DNA of 64,000 nt from Strigamia acuminata (GCA_949358305.1 OX442315.1:19122427-19186426), one strand, 5' to 3'. Shown: positions 26,672-40,968, numbered from the stretch's first letter. Made by a program: numbers and translations. The notes: generated by a model not told the origin, from the letters alone.

Positions 26672-29506
26672 AGGAGCGAAAAAAAATATCACGGATGACT
26701 TGTTATGGCGGCCTTCATGCATCACAAAGATTCAGTTGCTATACGTCGATCGGAGCCCACGTGACATCTCGTTTCATGATGGTGGAAGGGCCCGAGGCGC
26801 AAAAAAAGATGGAGTTATGCTAACCACACGTTGCAATGCCTGTGACTTCGTTGTAAAGTATCATTAATGAAGTGTCGGTGCAAAAGAAGAGACGGCGGAT
26901 GGTTAAGGTCACGTGCACGTAGGTGTTTAATATTCTCTCGAGTGAGGGAGATTTCATTTCCTCGAGGACACATTAAAAGAAAGTAAAAAAGGAAAGAAAG
27001 TTTTGCGACTGAATTTGTCAATGGAATTTAGGGCAATTTAGTTTTGCTCTCCTTTTCTTTTACCTTTCCTTCCCCTCCAGCTTTTTATATTAGGGGTATT
27101 GAGACGATAGAAAGAGAAACAGAGAAGGGGAGCATAACCTTACGAGATCAGGATGTCCCTAGATGGCTTGACACCATAAAGTAATTAAGCTCTGAATTTT
27201 TTTCCCCTTTGGCCAGGGCACTGCTCAAGCCAATAACCCCTAAGATAGTTTACTGAACTAGATCGTTTTCTCCACCCTTGTTATCACCTCCTTCCTCTGT
27301 CTTTTGTCGGCTTTCTTTATACTTTGTCGTTCTTGCACCGATTCCTTGCACTTTTTCCACATTTTTCTATTTTTGTGCCTCGTGTGTATTTTTGAGCGAT
27401 TTTTTAGTATTTTTTGCGCGCCCCCTCTGTTGTTGACTGGGGATAAGTTTTTCCGTTGGTCTATCTAATCCTTGTTGTCGATGCTGTGCTGAATTTTTTT
27501 GTTAGTGGCGTAAGTGTGTGTGTATGGGGTTTTAGATCGGCCGTATCTCTCGCTTTTTATTTGGTTTCTCAACACAAAACCTATTGGCTTGTTTCTCATT
27601 TTTTTACGAGGATGTGTTTCATTCTTCTTAGTTGTTGAGTTTGCTCGTGGAGAAGAGCGCAGAGCAACATGCCGGAATTGCAATTTGCTTTCAAGTGCCA
27701 TTTGGTGGATTTCTGTGCCAGTTGCGACTGGCTCATTGGAACGGCGACACATCTCTAGGTTTTGCTTCGCCTAATTTGCTGACCTTCGTTTTCCAAAGGC
27801 CATCTGTGGCTCCAAGTGAAACACACAACACGCGCACGCATTTACTGCACTCGAGAAAAAATACGGGTCGATGAAAAATGGCGAATTTGCCAGGATTTGG
27901 CCCTCCTTTCATTCCATCTTCGTTTAATTATAAAGTCGATAGTTTGGAGAGCAGTTGGCATAGGATATATTTTTGTGTTTTTCTTGAGGAACTTAGAATT
28001 GAAATCGATCCAATTTTTTTTTTTTTTTAAAGAAGGAAGAAAAAATATTTTTTCTTTTTTCTTTTTAGTTTTTTTTGGTGTAACTAAATACTGAAAAGTT
28101 GGCGTGAGCGATTAGAATTTTTCTTTATAAGCTGATAACAACATTTTATGGCGGATCTAATGAGGAGGAAAAAAAATATATTTAAAAGGCATTAAAAATT
28201 ACTTGAATTGTTGGGATTAAAGGTGGAGACATAAATTAAATAAATGATTATTTTCATGTTTCATAAACCAACACTTAAAGTCGTAAAAATTTTACACATC
28301 GTTATGGGGTTGTTCGAACCAATCAATTTCGAGCTAATTTAGTTTATGAACCTGTACAAAATTTATTGCCTTTTCGGGTTCGTAGTGTAAAAAAGGAGGG
28401 AAAAAAATGCACACTGAAAAGATATACACGGTGTACGTTTATCGTTTTTGGCGCAGTTGTTGTGATATCGACGAGAGCCAGCAAAGTGCATCGCAGATCC
28501 GAGCCTGTGTTGCTGGCCATGCATTATGTATTGAGATTCTTTTCTTGATTTACGGGTTAGTTTTCGTTGGAGGGTATACACGATAAGGCAGTTTGATATC
28601 GATTATCCTTGCGAGTTGATTGTCGAGAAGTTGGTGAGTTGCTTGCCCTGTGCGAATATGTGATGGCGAGATTGAGTTTCCGTGTTACTCCGTGGAGATG
28701 GTAGCGGAACACGGGCAAGTGCATAGATTTTTTTTCTGCCGCTTCCTTTTCCTTTTTCTCTCGGTGATCATCCACATGGGGATGCGCGTGATAGGAACAA
28801 TTGGAGTAGATATCGAAAGACTACTTGAGTTACGAGTGCCATTCGAAGACGGTGATGATTCTATCAAGCGCCCATCCAAGAAAAACGCTCTAGGTTGTAC
28901 GAGTAAAAAGGGTGTCAAATGCATTTGTGGTGCATTAAAAAGAGAAGGAGGTCGTTGCTTGATTGATTAGGAAGGTCAAATGCATCTCGTCGTTTTTTCC
29001 TTTCGACCTCAATCGATCGATGCAGTTTGCAATTGGAGAAGTGCGTAATTTGTGCAGGTGATAGTGTTGACTTTAGGCGATGTGTCGGTTCAATTTTGTC
29101 ATTTCGTGGATAGGAGACGAAATGTGTGTGTGAAATTGGCCTCGTTTATGACGTGGGTGAAAAAACGTGACGACGAAGCAACAAAATGCATCGACGGACT
29201 GGCCAGTTTTGTTTGTATTGCAATAACGATTTTCGAAATGAACTTTGACCTGCAGCAGCTGGGATGTAGTATTTTTTTTTTCAAGCGCTGTATGAGCACG
29301 TGGCTCTGAATTGAGCTGTAAACGCATTTACTTGAGAGTTAATTGGCAATAAAAATTATATTGGACCCGCCCCTCAACACATTTGTACGATTACGATAAA
29401 TAATTGCAAACATAGATGCACCTTCCGGGTGTGTGCGGCTCCGGAGGTCGACACAATTTGTTTTAACCCATTGATTTTGATATTTATTTGATGCGAACTC
29501 GCATCA

Positions 29507-29527
29507 CGACGGCGACGGCGACGACGG
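29507..29527. repeat. CGACGG short repeat
   Basis: About three and a half copies of CGACGG or CGACGA, unusually CpG-rich for this region. Confidence 0.7.
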
Positions 29528-29909
29528 CCTTGTAGCAAAGTGAGAAAATTGGTAAAGGAAAAGGAGGGAGAAAAAATGAGCATAAAGCTCCGACGCTATT
29601 GAAGCTGTTTGCAAGAAACATAAATGTCTTTTTTTTTTTTTTCTTTTTTTTTTTTTTCTGCCGAGCACAAAGAGAGGGAATATTTTTTTGAAAAGATGTA
29701 TATATAGAAATATATATGTATATGGAGAGAAAGGATGGCGAAGCAAATCTGTCAGCTGATTGGTTAGCTCCTCTGTCGCAGAGGCACTGCAGTAGCTAAA
29801 TGAAATGGTGGGGAGAGATCTCTTTTCTCTATTTGACTTTCTTTCCTTGCTCAGCTTTATCTCATATATTGCGTATGAACATGTTTCATCAAGCTAATCA
29901 GTAAAATGC

Positions 29910-29950
29910 TATAAAAATGAAAACGGTTTTCCGTTTGTACGATTCAGCTC
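29910..29950 (+). promoter_or_regulatory. Possible TATA and initiator pair
   Basis: TATAAAA at 29910-29916 is followed by TTCAGCTC at 29943-29950, resembling an arthropod initiator. The spacing is about five bases longer than usual and the initiator is imperfect, so this is a weak candidate for a plus-strand non-coding promoter. Confidence 0.15.
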
Positions 29951-31667
29951 GGCAAGTTGAGTCTCGCGTCATCCTGCTGCTTAAAGGCGATGTTTCAACC
30001 ACTTGTGGCGGAGAGCAATTTTTATTTTCATTTTTATTCGGCCATTAAAAGAAGGCAGTTTTGGTTTTTTTTTAAAGGGTTAATCTCTGCCAAGTTGTGA
30101 ATTGTTGCGAACTAATTTAGCCGTTCTCAACCCCCTCTGGTTTTTAAGAGACGGAAGTAATTAGTAAAATAGAGGCTAGAGTGTCAGTTTTAGTCTCGGG
30201 AGAATGAAGCCAACTGTCGATAAACTAGAAATAAAAGTCAGTTGTCGGTGCCGTTAATGTTGTGCTAGAAGAACAAATCACCAGACGCCCATTGCGGGCA
30301 AAATGTGTTTATCTGCGGCTTGGGTGGACGGGATCCACAAACGATGGCAAACCTAGGCGCATTAATGCAATCGTTTTGCTCGTAATTTTCTGACCCTTTT
30401 AACTGCAAATCGTGTTCGGTGCTAAATTTTTCAGGAGGGATTTTTCCGTTTCTTGGTTTTGACGGCAGAGGACGACTTATGTGAATAATTTTTGCGATGG
30501 CGAAATTTAGGAAGCACTTCTTCTCTTTTTTTTCTACATATTTTTTAATTTTTAATTTTTTTTTTGAAAAAAAAATTTAGAAAACTTTTTTTGACTATTA
30601 TAAATTGCTGTAGTGATGTTTAAAATTCAGACAGGAACTTAAAGTGGGCTGGGCTTTAAATGCACGACTGGATTAGATATTAAATTATAATGTTGTTTTC
30701 CGGTGTTTTGGTTGTGGAAAAAGGTCCTGAAGTTAATTTATAGCGAGTAGAAGGAATATTTAGCTTTTACAAAAATATTCCGGGTTAATTGTATGGTTTT
30801 CAATTAAGAAAAAGGAAATTGGGTTGTTGTAGCTCGAGTTTTTCTGTCTGGGTTGAGATTATACCAGTTTTAATTATGAACGTTTAATTATTCCATGACA
30901 GCTTTGGGGAAAGTAGCTGTTGACATTAAAGAGTGAGAAGTAAAGGAATATTTAGTATTTTTATGGGAAAAGTTAAAAAGAAAATAGTTATTTCCTCAAG
31001 TGTCGTATTTAAAATTCGCTGCATGCTGCTCCTGAGTTTGTATTATTGTGCAAGAGCAGTGTTGGGCGTGTGTGCACTGATGTGATTCTGTATATCCATC
31101 AGATGGACTGCAATTTGCAATCGTTGCTTTTCGTCGAGTGGCTGGGAGCTGTTCACATGCTCGCTCTCGCTTCGCCTGCACCTGGAATTCTTAATGAAGT
31201 TATTTCCCCGAAAATTCAGCGGCGAAATATAGCGAGGAGATGAGCGCAGACAGAAAGAGTTTGCTCAAGAAAAAGAGGTTTGGGTTTGGGAATTTAGTTG
31301 CGTTTGCTTGAGTTGTTGCTTCTTTTTTTGGTTCGAATTGTTCTTCTTCTACTTCCGTTCTTTTTTAAGCCAAACAACCACCATCAAAAAGTGTGTGTTG
31401 TGCACAGGCGACTGCTTCAACACGCACGACTTCATTATGCTTCACGTGTTGCTGCTGTTGGGGAAAGTGCCTCGTGCATTCTTCCGACGATAAGTAAAAT
31501 GAGAAGGTTCTTGCTCGCTTCCTCTCGGTTATCTTGTTATTTATTCCATCCAATTATAAAGCAAAAGCCTTTCTCGCTGTGTAACAACAATTTCCTTGGC
31601 ATCAGTCTTGGGTTCGCGTTTTCTCTATCCCTTTTTCTCCCTATCGAGTTAAGTCGGCTCGGCGAGC

Positions 31668-31857
31668 GAGAGAGAGAGAGAGAGAGAGAAATAAGAGAGA
31701 GGGCGCGAAGTTTTTCTTATTACATTAGGACACAGGAGGGCTGTAAAATTCAGATATCGTTAGTTAGGCAAAATAAAGGATGAGAAGATTTATTTTCATT
31801 GTTGCAGCTCTCATTAGGCAAAAATGGAGGAGCAGACATGGTCGCCACCTAGCGGCA
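31668..31857. promoter_or_regulatory. Candidate boundary: GAGA tract plus CTCF-type site
   Basis: A (GA)11 run at 31668-31689, with a second GAGAG cluster at 31694-31702, is followed about 140 bases later by GTCGCCACCTAGCGGCA (31841-31857). Its reverse complement, TGCCGCTAGGTGGCGAC, fits the CTCF core (CCASNAGGTGGCG) very well and is the best match seen in the window. In the fly bithorax complex, CTCF and GAGA factor together mark domain boundaries such as Fab-8 and Mcp. The motifs are seen directly; boundary activity is inferred. Confidence 0.55.
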
Positions 31858-34002
31858 ATGATGCGGGAACTCTTCAGCAACCCTTTGCCCAATCATCTCG
31901 TTTCTTGGCCGCGGGTGGCGCTGGCGTCCAAGAAGTTCCTTGTCGATTGGAGAAGAAAAAAGGGGGAAAGAAATGAATCGTGAGTGGCATTCTCGCCGCA
32001 TTGCTCAACATTCTCAGCATATATTAGAGGAAGGGGGTGGGCGAGAGACAAGTGGGTTCATGGGACTCAGATTAAAGAGTTTTTGCGGGCGTCGAAAGGG
32101 TCAAATGCGAGGATTGGTTTGAATTTGGTAAGAAGGGGGTTGTGTCTCTTCCTTTAGGGGGAGATGCGAGGAAGGAATCCTGCTTCTTTATTTGGTCTTG
32201 TCCATTCTTGTGGACATTAATTACGCCTACGTACGTGAAAGAGAAACCGCAAATATGCGCTTCTTAATAAGGGGTAAGTTGAGGGCAAGAGGAAAAAGAA
32301 ATTGAGAGGAAGGGGAAAAATAAGGATCTTGGGTCAAATGAAGGTAATCCACGTGGCGCCAAAGCCGTGCGTCTTGGTGAAATATTCTAACCAAGGCAAC
32401 CAACTCTCGCCAACATTAAAGAAAACCCAGTCGCTGCTGGAATGAGCCATTTCGCAAAGACAGCTGAATTGGCTCGAAATCGTGCCCACATGGCGCCCTG
32501 TAAAAAAATATAAAAGGGGGGCACAAAAAAAAACTGATAGATATTTTTTTAGGCTCAGTGCCAACCAATGTTTTCAAGACTATAAATCGATACTCGATGT
32601 GATTTAAATTAATCTGTAAAAAAAAAAAAATTTAAAAAAAAAAAATTATAAGTTGTCTTGTGTTGATGTACTTGGTCGACGAAAGGCATTGGCTGTTGGG
32701 AGTAAATCAAGTGTGACCATATATTGTGAATGTTGTTTTTCTACATGGTGAGTGAAAAGGGTGAAAAATCTAAATGTGTCATTGATTTAGATCAAGACAC
32801 GTTGTCCCTAGTGGCACGGGTTGGATGAGCAACTGCAAACCAGGCTCGTAAAATAAAGTCAAGTGTCAAATGTAACTATTGCTATTATTTATGGGCAGAT
32901 AAAATAGTTTAAAAAAAGCAAAGTTTTTAAAGTGCAAGCCCAGTGAGTTGGTCGTGTGTTTGGTATGCTGCGAGATTTATCAGTTGGATGGCTAATTTTT
33001 TGCTCTCCGTTACATTCGATAGATTTATTATTGTCAATGTTTTGCCAGTGTTTTGTGCTTGCTTATGGCTTTTATAAGGGTTTAGTCGTGGTAGAGCAGA
33101 GACAATGTGTATTGAACGTATAAAGGTGCCCTGTAGGAGAAGATCTTGCCCATCAGAATGTTTAGGGCGATTTATCTTTATGAGCATCACTCCTTTGGGC
33201 CCCGCATCACCGCAGCAATGGCGCATACGTGCATGTGCCACACGGGGTTTCACGAATCGACGCAACGGCTAACACCTTTTGATTTCCGGCTGGCCACCTT
33301 TACTTCCGAGCGAGAGGAGTCGGTCGCGGTGTTGGTAGTGGCAAGCGCCTACACTGGTTATTGTGTGCGCACCATTTGCTACAAACCAACACTTTGGCGT
33401 TCTCTGCCTGTTATTACGGCACAGAGCACGTTGCATTCCTCCAATGAAAGTGGCGCCGTCAAATTAAAACATGTCGTTGTTTGGCTCGACTAAAAACACC
33501 AGTGCCCACTACTTTTTCCTTTTTTCTCTCCCTTTTCTCTGCTTTTTGATCCTTCCTGCTGGCAGGGGCTCAACTACAGCGACTGATTGCTATGCAAATT
33601 ACCGTGTTTATAACATGAGGGAGACAGTGTCTAATGAGAACAAGAGCAGTTGGGGAAAAAAATATCCAATGTTTTTTTTTTTCTTTTTTTTCGTTATTCG
33701 GCTTATGTCATGACGAAAAAAATTAAAATTTCAAATTATTCCGTGTTAATTGGAGGTATTGAAGTTGTTATTATAATCTTTAAAAAAATATATTTTGGTA
33801 TATTTTTTTTATGATGGTGGAGGTGGAGGAAAAGAAAATAGTATAAAAATTTATCTTTTCGAATATTTGAAGCTGTAAAAATTTTATTGAGAGTTTACAA
33901 CGCAAAAGAAATGGCCACACGTAGAATTTGAACGTCTACTGGTGCAGACTTTTTCAACACCGTAATACATGTTTATATTATATGTGTATGTTATATGTAT
34001 GT

Positions 34003-34050
<48 letters not shown>

Positions 34051-36267
34051 TGGGGTGGACTACGGTAACCTCTGGTTTCAACACGTTAATTTTAAGTGAA
34101 TGGTGTGTTAAATGACATATGTTTGTAATTAAAAATAACAATTTTCTTTTTACTTATCAGACACTTAAATTATATGTCTACAAAGGAAGTACAAAGTTTT
34201 AAAAATTAAGCCATTGGTTTATTAAAATTCTTATCTTATTTTAATTATATTAAATATTTATTCCGTATTTTTTTTTGTTGAATATTTTTAGTTTCAATTT
34301 ATTTAAAAAAAATTCTTTTTTTTCTTTCTTTTTTTTCTGTTTTATAATTTTGTGTTGATGTGTATTTTTTGAAAGATAAAATTGAATCAACAGTTGGAAT
34401 TTTTTTTACGATTGATATTAAATGTAATAAAAGAGAAAACAAAAGAGTAAAGATAGGAAATATAAAGAGAGAAAAAATTCAAAAATTTTTTTTTTCTTGA
34501 ATTCATAAGGCCGATAGAGTTGTTTTGCTTTTTATTTTTCCTATCAATTTCCTCTTGTTTTGTTCTCGAGCTGTACATTTTCCCATGATTCAAACTAAAA
34601 GGGAACAAGAAATTACCTCCGAATAGAGTGTAGGTAGTTGTTGAGATAGACCATAAACAAGGAATTTGGATCGATGGCTCCGGTTTGTCGCAATGCAGCA
34701 TAAACGAGTATGTGATGTGGAAAGAATTAAAAATGAATTCAATCAACTGTCGAGCAACTAGATTTTATTAACAGTGTTTCGGCATGAAAAATAGTTGTAA
34801 TAGGAAAATCGTTTATTTACCGTCGTTTCGCGTAGAACATGGTGAGGTTGATCTCTCGGCTCACGCCCGCCATGTTGAATTTTACACAACGAATCTGATG
34901 CCGTTGAGAAAAAGGGAGGAACGAAATGGACAAAAATAGTCGGGTTTTATGTGGAATAAAGTGAAAGGAGATGTTTGTTTTCGCCTTTTAGATCTTATAG
35001 TATAGATTTTGAATGAGTGGCACGTGATTTATGTAGGAAATTGGGTTCCGTTTTTGAATGCAGATGTAGCGGGGGTTGTGCGGTGTCGAAAACGATTCAA
35101 AGAGTGCCATGAATTTGATTGTTATTTACACCGAATGGGTCGTATCTTGTGGCGATAAAGTGTGTACCACACGTGCTGACTTGGCGATCATCCCCGTGTC
35201 ATTAAACTAAAGGCGGACAAATATTTTTGCCGAAACTTGATATACTACAAAATCTCGATTATTTTCCTCTTGTGTTTTTTTTCTTTTCTTCTGTGTTAAT
35301 GAGCCAAGCGTTTAGTTAAAAATTAAGACATAAATTAAAATAAATATATAAATTTTGTTTAAAAAATAAATTTAAAAAAAAATGTGTGTGAGCAGGGGTT
35401 TGATAATTAATTATTCAGAGTCGTGGACCAGAATATTTTAGTAACCTACGCGAGTAGGAATGTTGAATTCAGATTTTTTGTATTTTAAATTTATGTATTT
35501 ACTTTTATTTTTTATTTTTTTTTTGGAGGGAAAAAATTTCGCGGCTGACTTGTGTAGTGGAGGTCAGTGGCTTTGGGCAGTGCCAAGGCTATTCTGACAC
35601 TTGTCTTTTAATTGTAGCAGGATTGAACTCCCCATGTCTATTCTGATGGGTGCCAGAGATAAAAGACTCTTCCTAAAGGCAAAAGTATGGTGATAGGCAC
35701 ATTTCTTTTTTTAGAGCATGGTTGTAAACTGCTCTAGTTTACGTAGGGAGAGATGAGGGGAAGACATTAGCTCGCAGGTTGTATAAGGGGTCACCTGCAC
35801 ACAATGATACTGAGGTCTTATATGGCCCTGAGTGCATGTGAGTCACTATGAGGAGGACATTAGACCTCCAGCATTGTAATATATCTGCAATAGACAAGAC
35901 ACTAGCACATGTTGAATCTTGTTGTATGCAAAACTTGTCATCGCCTCTTGGGGAAAGTTCACTTAGAATTCGCCATAAATGTTGCGAAAAGCGTCCATCT
36001 AATATGCATGCACCGACGAGAGAAACAGCGCGTATATGTAAGTCTAAGTTAGAGCCTGTAATTTGCACTCTGTAGATGGTATTTTGTGTGAGATTGCTGT
36101 TAGCTGGGTGCAAATCTCGCGATATATTCTGTTTTCTCCGCTTTTTTTTTTGCTTCTAAATTTTTTCTTATCAGTCTCTTATTTTTTCTCCACTTGTTTC
36201 ATTTCAGAGAAATGAGTTTGTGTCTTGGAGTCCCCACTGATGAAATATGTAAAAATGTTGATAGGAG
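31858..36267. other. Non-coding DNA between GAGA tracts
   Basis: This includes the (AT)20 run, a PHO-type core in CCCGCCATGTTG at 34867, and a non-repetitive block at 35550-36110 that looks more constrained than the AT-rich background. No gene is supported. Confidence 0.6.
34005..34044. repeat. (AT)20 microsatellite
   Basis: Forty bases of uninterrupted AT dinucleotide lie in a wider TATG/TATA-rich stretch (33966-34050). Such runs are length-variable and may cause assembly errors. Confidence 0.95.
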
Positions 36268-36286
36268 GAGAGAGAGAGAGAGAGAG
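36268..36286. promoter_or_regulatory. GAGA tract
   Basis: Nineteen bases of alternating GA lie in a purine-rich run that extends to about 36300. It follows a compositionally distinct, non-repetitive stretch (35550-36110) that includes a GCCATAAA site at 35970. It could be a GAGA-factor site or a plain microsatellite. Confidence 0.35.
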
Positions 36287-39200
36287 GGAGAAAGGGAAAA
36301 AAATGTAAAGTCAAAAACCGTCGTCTCGGATTTTCCTTTTGAACAAATCGAGTCTTTGTGCAGGAATTGTCGATAATTATCTCGGCCTGGACTGGAAACA
36401 CACTTTAAAATTTAGATGCTTGTGCATCATTAAGCTGCGAGTGTAACCAATATCATCTCAAAGCGCAATGTCCACTATTTTAAGTCTTATCTTGGGCGAT
36501 CTTAAGTTTTCGCCGTCTCATATTGCATAAAAAGTAAGAAAACCACAACAGGCCATTTTGTGGTTGTTAAACAGCCTCTTGAGGGTAATGAATTTTTTTC
36601 CCTTTATTTTTTGGTCTGTTAAAGTTAGCACCACCCACTGCATCATAACAGGGAAATGTCTTGTAGCCTTTATTTATGCAGGCAGTAGACTGATAAAAAT
36701 ATATTAAGGAAGCAGGACAATGCTTTGAATCATTCGTTGCATGAATGCTGGACTCGATTTTCGTAATTTAATCGATCTGCAACTAGAGTTGATTAAATAA
36801 AAGCGTTTTTTTTGTTGTTAATTTTTTTTATTTCTGTTAGAGAATAAACATCATTAGGTTGCCAAGCAGTGACGGCTGTTGTTTGTTATGTTGTATAAAC
36901 AAAAGATGAATTCTTATACAAATTAATTTTAATGCCACAAAATGTCACGAAAACTGGGCTGCTGGCCAATTTTTTAAAAATAAATACATGTGCTCAAAAG
37001 ACTTGTTTGAGGAAGGTCAAAGAATAAATTTCTGTGTTTTTAATGTTTATTGCATTAAGTAATGTTTAACATTGAATGGAAGGGGGAATAAAGTGGAATC
37101 AAGAGATAGGGAAATTTTCTAGTGGGATGGAAAAAGTTTCTTTGGATTTAGTTGTGGAGTTTTATTTTTTTGTGGTTTCTGCAAGAGAAAAGTTTAGGAT
37201 TTTTCGTGGTTAAATTTGTGTAAAAAATTATATCGACGTAATTAATTTTGGTTTAGCAAAATTAAAAACAGATAACATCAAACTCAAATTTAAGCTTGGA
37301 AGTTACTACCTGGTTTTTGTTGTAGTTCAAACCGGCAACAAAATTTGAATTTCTGGATGATAAATCGTCTTCAATGCAAACTGGTTATACGACCTGTGCT
37401 GTCATAAGACTGAATTTTTAATCTACGACTTGGTGAAAATAGTAAATTAATTTTTGGTATAAATTCATAAATTTGTTACGTAATAATAATAAAAAATTGA
37501 ATTTTGAGGTGTTAAATCTTGTTCATTGCTGACCGGTTACATGGTACGTGACCTATGCTGAATTATTAATCTGATTTACTAAAAATACTGCATCGGTTTG
37601 AGATAACAATTTAAAATTTGATGTGATATAGAATGTCATTGGAGACAATTTTTTTTTTTTATAAAATAAAATTTTTAAAAATTGAATTACATAATTTTAT
37701 CGTGGCACCAAATCATTTTGTTTGGTTAGATTCAACGCCATGTATAATTTGTTGTGGTAATGCGTTCTTGTTGACAATAAATTTATAGGCATGCGCAGTG
37801 GTGTTTTATTATTTTCACCTTTAATAACAGGGTAAAGATTGAACGAAGCAATCAGCCAAATGGTGACAATGACACTTTTGTTGTTTGAATCAAACAATAA
37901 AGAAATGTCTATGATTATTTTATTAGTCATTAGATTGGCAAGAGCTAATTGAAGTTTTTCGCGATGACACGAATCCATCAAAATTAATTGGTTTGGAGAA
38001 TAGATAACAGATATTAGATACAATCATCTTTTATTCAATTCTAAAAATATTTTTTTTAAAGTACTGGTAATTCGTTTGTGTTTTGTGATAAATACAATAC
38101 TGTAACCAGTTTATCAATTTTTATAACATTTTTGTGTAATTTTTATATTTTTAAGCTTGAGAAAAATTAAGATTTATAGTTTAATTTACTAAGCTTTAGG
38201 ATTTCGTTAGCAGAAGTCATAAACATTCACAAACACGTGTAGGGTTAACTTGATGTTTTATAGTTAAATAAAAATACAAATTGAAATTTCAATATTTATA
38301 TTGCTTCACAAGAAATTCGGAATTGTTATTTGAAAATTTGAACCAAATATTGAACATTTTATTATGTATTAAAAATAAGATTTCAAAAATTAGATGTGTA
38401 AACACTTACACTGTTTTTCTGTGATTAAATATGATATTAAAGATTTAATGTCTGGCAAATACAATGAACTAGAATAAACATTCTAGAATTTCTTCATTTA
38501 ACTTACTATTTGGGAAAAGGAAAATTGCAAAGGTTATTTTCTAATTTGGATGAAAATAGACTTTTATATATTTTTGGTCATTAAATTACTTCGATGCATG
38601 GAAAATGTAGTTTTATGAGAAGATATTCGATTACCAAGTGCTAATTGGTAGAACGAAATTGTGTTTTTCACAATATTTTATGCAATATGTGCTTTAATTA
38701 ATTATTGTCGTGGTTTTGATGACGATTCATCGGCCAGTTAAGTCGTAAATTGTCTCCAAAATTACAATAAACTATTAGGTCAAAACGAAATGGTGAACTA
38801 TAACTTAAAAAGGAGAAGCATTTGTTTGAATTTAAAGTTTAGCTCTCGAATGAATTTTTATTTGTATTTTCTCTGAGGAATTGACATAAAATTGATCGAA
38901 TGTACAAGTAAATAAATTATTTAGAAGGAAACCTATAAGAAATATGATGGTCCATTTGGACGTGGGCATGTGAATTTGACCATAATAAGCTAGAACATTT
39001 GAAAAATTCAATGATAATGCTTTATCTCTTCATTTATTTATTTGTAGGCTTAATGATGTGCAATCACGATTTGGGCAAATGAAATTGAATAATTCTCTCA
39101 AAGAAATGGTACCTACTTGAGAGCTGACTTATCAGTATAAGCAAAGTAACAGGATTAAAATCAGCAAAACGGGCTTCTTAATGTTGCTTTTATTCTTTCA

Positions 39201-40968
39201 TAAAACACGCGATGAAACTGGTAGATTAGGCATTTAACTGCACGGTAATACAGGCACTTGTTACATTTATGGTGAAATGAACCACTGTAATTTGCTTTTC
39301 CGATTCTCTCTCTTCAATTCTTCACCCTTAGCTTAGTGTGTGGAATATTGTTTGCATTTGCAGAAATGCCTCACACAACGTCTTATTTCATACTGAGATG
39401 TGGCAATTAAAACAAACTCATCAACCAATATGTTCGCTGTAGTAGAAACGAGTGTGCTTTCCAATTATTAAGAGCATTTTCTAAGTATCCTTTTATTTTA
39501 AAACCCTTTTCAAGCAGCAACCTTAAATTTCGTTTCTGCTCTATAAAATTTTTATAATAGAATTTTTATTAATTTGTTAAAAAATTAATATTTTTGGGGA
39601 ATGGTTAATTAGTTACTAGGCTTTTGATGTGATTAGATTTTGAATATTTGGGTACGTAGAATAAAAACAGAATAAAAGGATGATTAAACGTGAGTTAACG
39701 AGTTATTGAACGTAATAAATGGGCAAATGCACATCAGTACAAGGTAAATATCGAGATGTATCGATAAACGATTAGCTTGTTTTAAATTTGTATCGAGTTT
39801 CAATTCCAAGATGGTTGCTCGTGTTGAGATGAAGGTTGTCTTTAGCTCCGCCTCGTGGCCTCTCCATTGGTCGAAAAGCGTAGTGTAGCATGACGACCTG
39901 CCGTTGGGCAGGGCTCAGATAAAACTATCAAAGGTCGTTTTGTTGGATTTTTTCTTTCTTCTGATATTCTCCACTTTTTTGGGGTTAAATTAAGGGTTTG
40001 CGTCGTTTTCTTATTGGCCGGGTTTTTTTTTTTTTTTTTTTCGCTGATGTATTTTCATTCAAAAACGAAAGTATTTTCTATTGGAATTATACTTCATTTC
40101 TTATTAAAGAGAATGCTTTAATGTTTAATATTTGATATTTTTTTGATATTATTATTTATTATTGTTGCGTTTGTTGGTGATGAAATGGCCGCTTTGTAAA
40201 ATTCAATGCTGAGGATGCACCAAGGTCATAAAATGGAAAAGTTATGTGTCCTTCGTATTAAACGAGGCCAATAATTTGTGAAGGTCGCGTTTAATTATGC
40301 GCGCCCACGAATATATGTTGCTGAAAATTAGGTGGCCATTATATTCGAGTCTTTTGATTAATTAATTAATTTTTATTCTTGCTCTCAATCATAAGTTTTA
40401 ATAATTTCTGGGAGAAGAAAAGCAGACAAAAAGAAACGATTCATTTTTGAGTTTTCATTTTTATTCGACGCAATAAACTGTAATTTACATGACAATGAAA
40501 TATGAAAATTGAAAAGCCGAAAGTATTTAATACAGAAAATACAATGTAGTAAAAATTTGAGGAGACAAAATAAAGAAATTCAATTAACAGTGAAAGGCAT
40601 AATTAAAGATAAGATAAAAGAGCCGAAACGAGGATTCGGTGCGGTTTAATTCTGTGCAAACGATTTCAAAGTTCGTTTTAAGTAATGGATACCAGCTGTG
40701 CCTTGAAATGAACCCATTTCCCTCTTCCTCGTATCTCATCACTGTATGCATTTTTGAAAAATCTCATCTCTATTTAACAACTGTTCGTTCTCTTTCTCAA
40801 GTAATTGTAACCGTTGGCTTAGGAAACCTCCTACCTGACCCTACAGGTGTCAACATCAAATTTCCAGGCTTTATCGACATCCAATGGGAGAGTGGATCGA
40901 GTGCTGTGGCCCGCAATGTAGGACCCCCCGTCGACCGCTGGCTTGTAGGATCCCACGACGTCGTAGGG
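36287..40968. other. AT-rich DNA left of iab-4/iab-8
   Basis: This is strongly AT-rich and nearly free of long frames up to about 40.6 kb. From about 39.8 kb single GC-richer patches appear (39805-39920 and 40280-40340, the latter with TTTAATTA and AGGTGGCCAT). If iab-8 is made from a long plus-strand RNA, its upstream part would cross this stretch. Confidence 0.6.

Larger units (their letters stand above)
22949..31667. other. Non-coding DNA, somewhat GC-richer
   Basis: This stretch has more CpG than its left neighbour and many short, overlapping frames on both strands, none recognised. Scattered PHO-type cores occur at 23513, 26705 and 28148. It also contains the short TTAGG run, a GA-rich microsatellite and the weak TATA/initiator pair. 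Short non-coding exons cannot be ruled out. Confidence 0.6.

Noticed and set aside
27414-27431. GCGCGCCCCCTCTGTTG as a CTCF site
   Set aside because: The C run is two bases too long, so the two halves of the consensus do not line up.
31320-31345. GGTTCGAATTG as a tRNA T-arm
   Set aside because: No matching acceptor, D or anticodon arms can be found around it.
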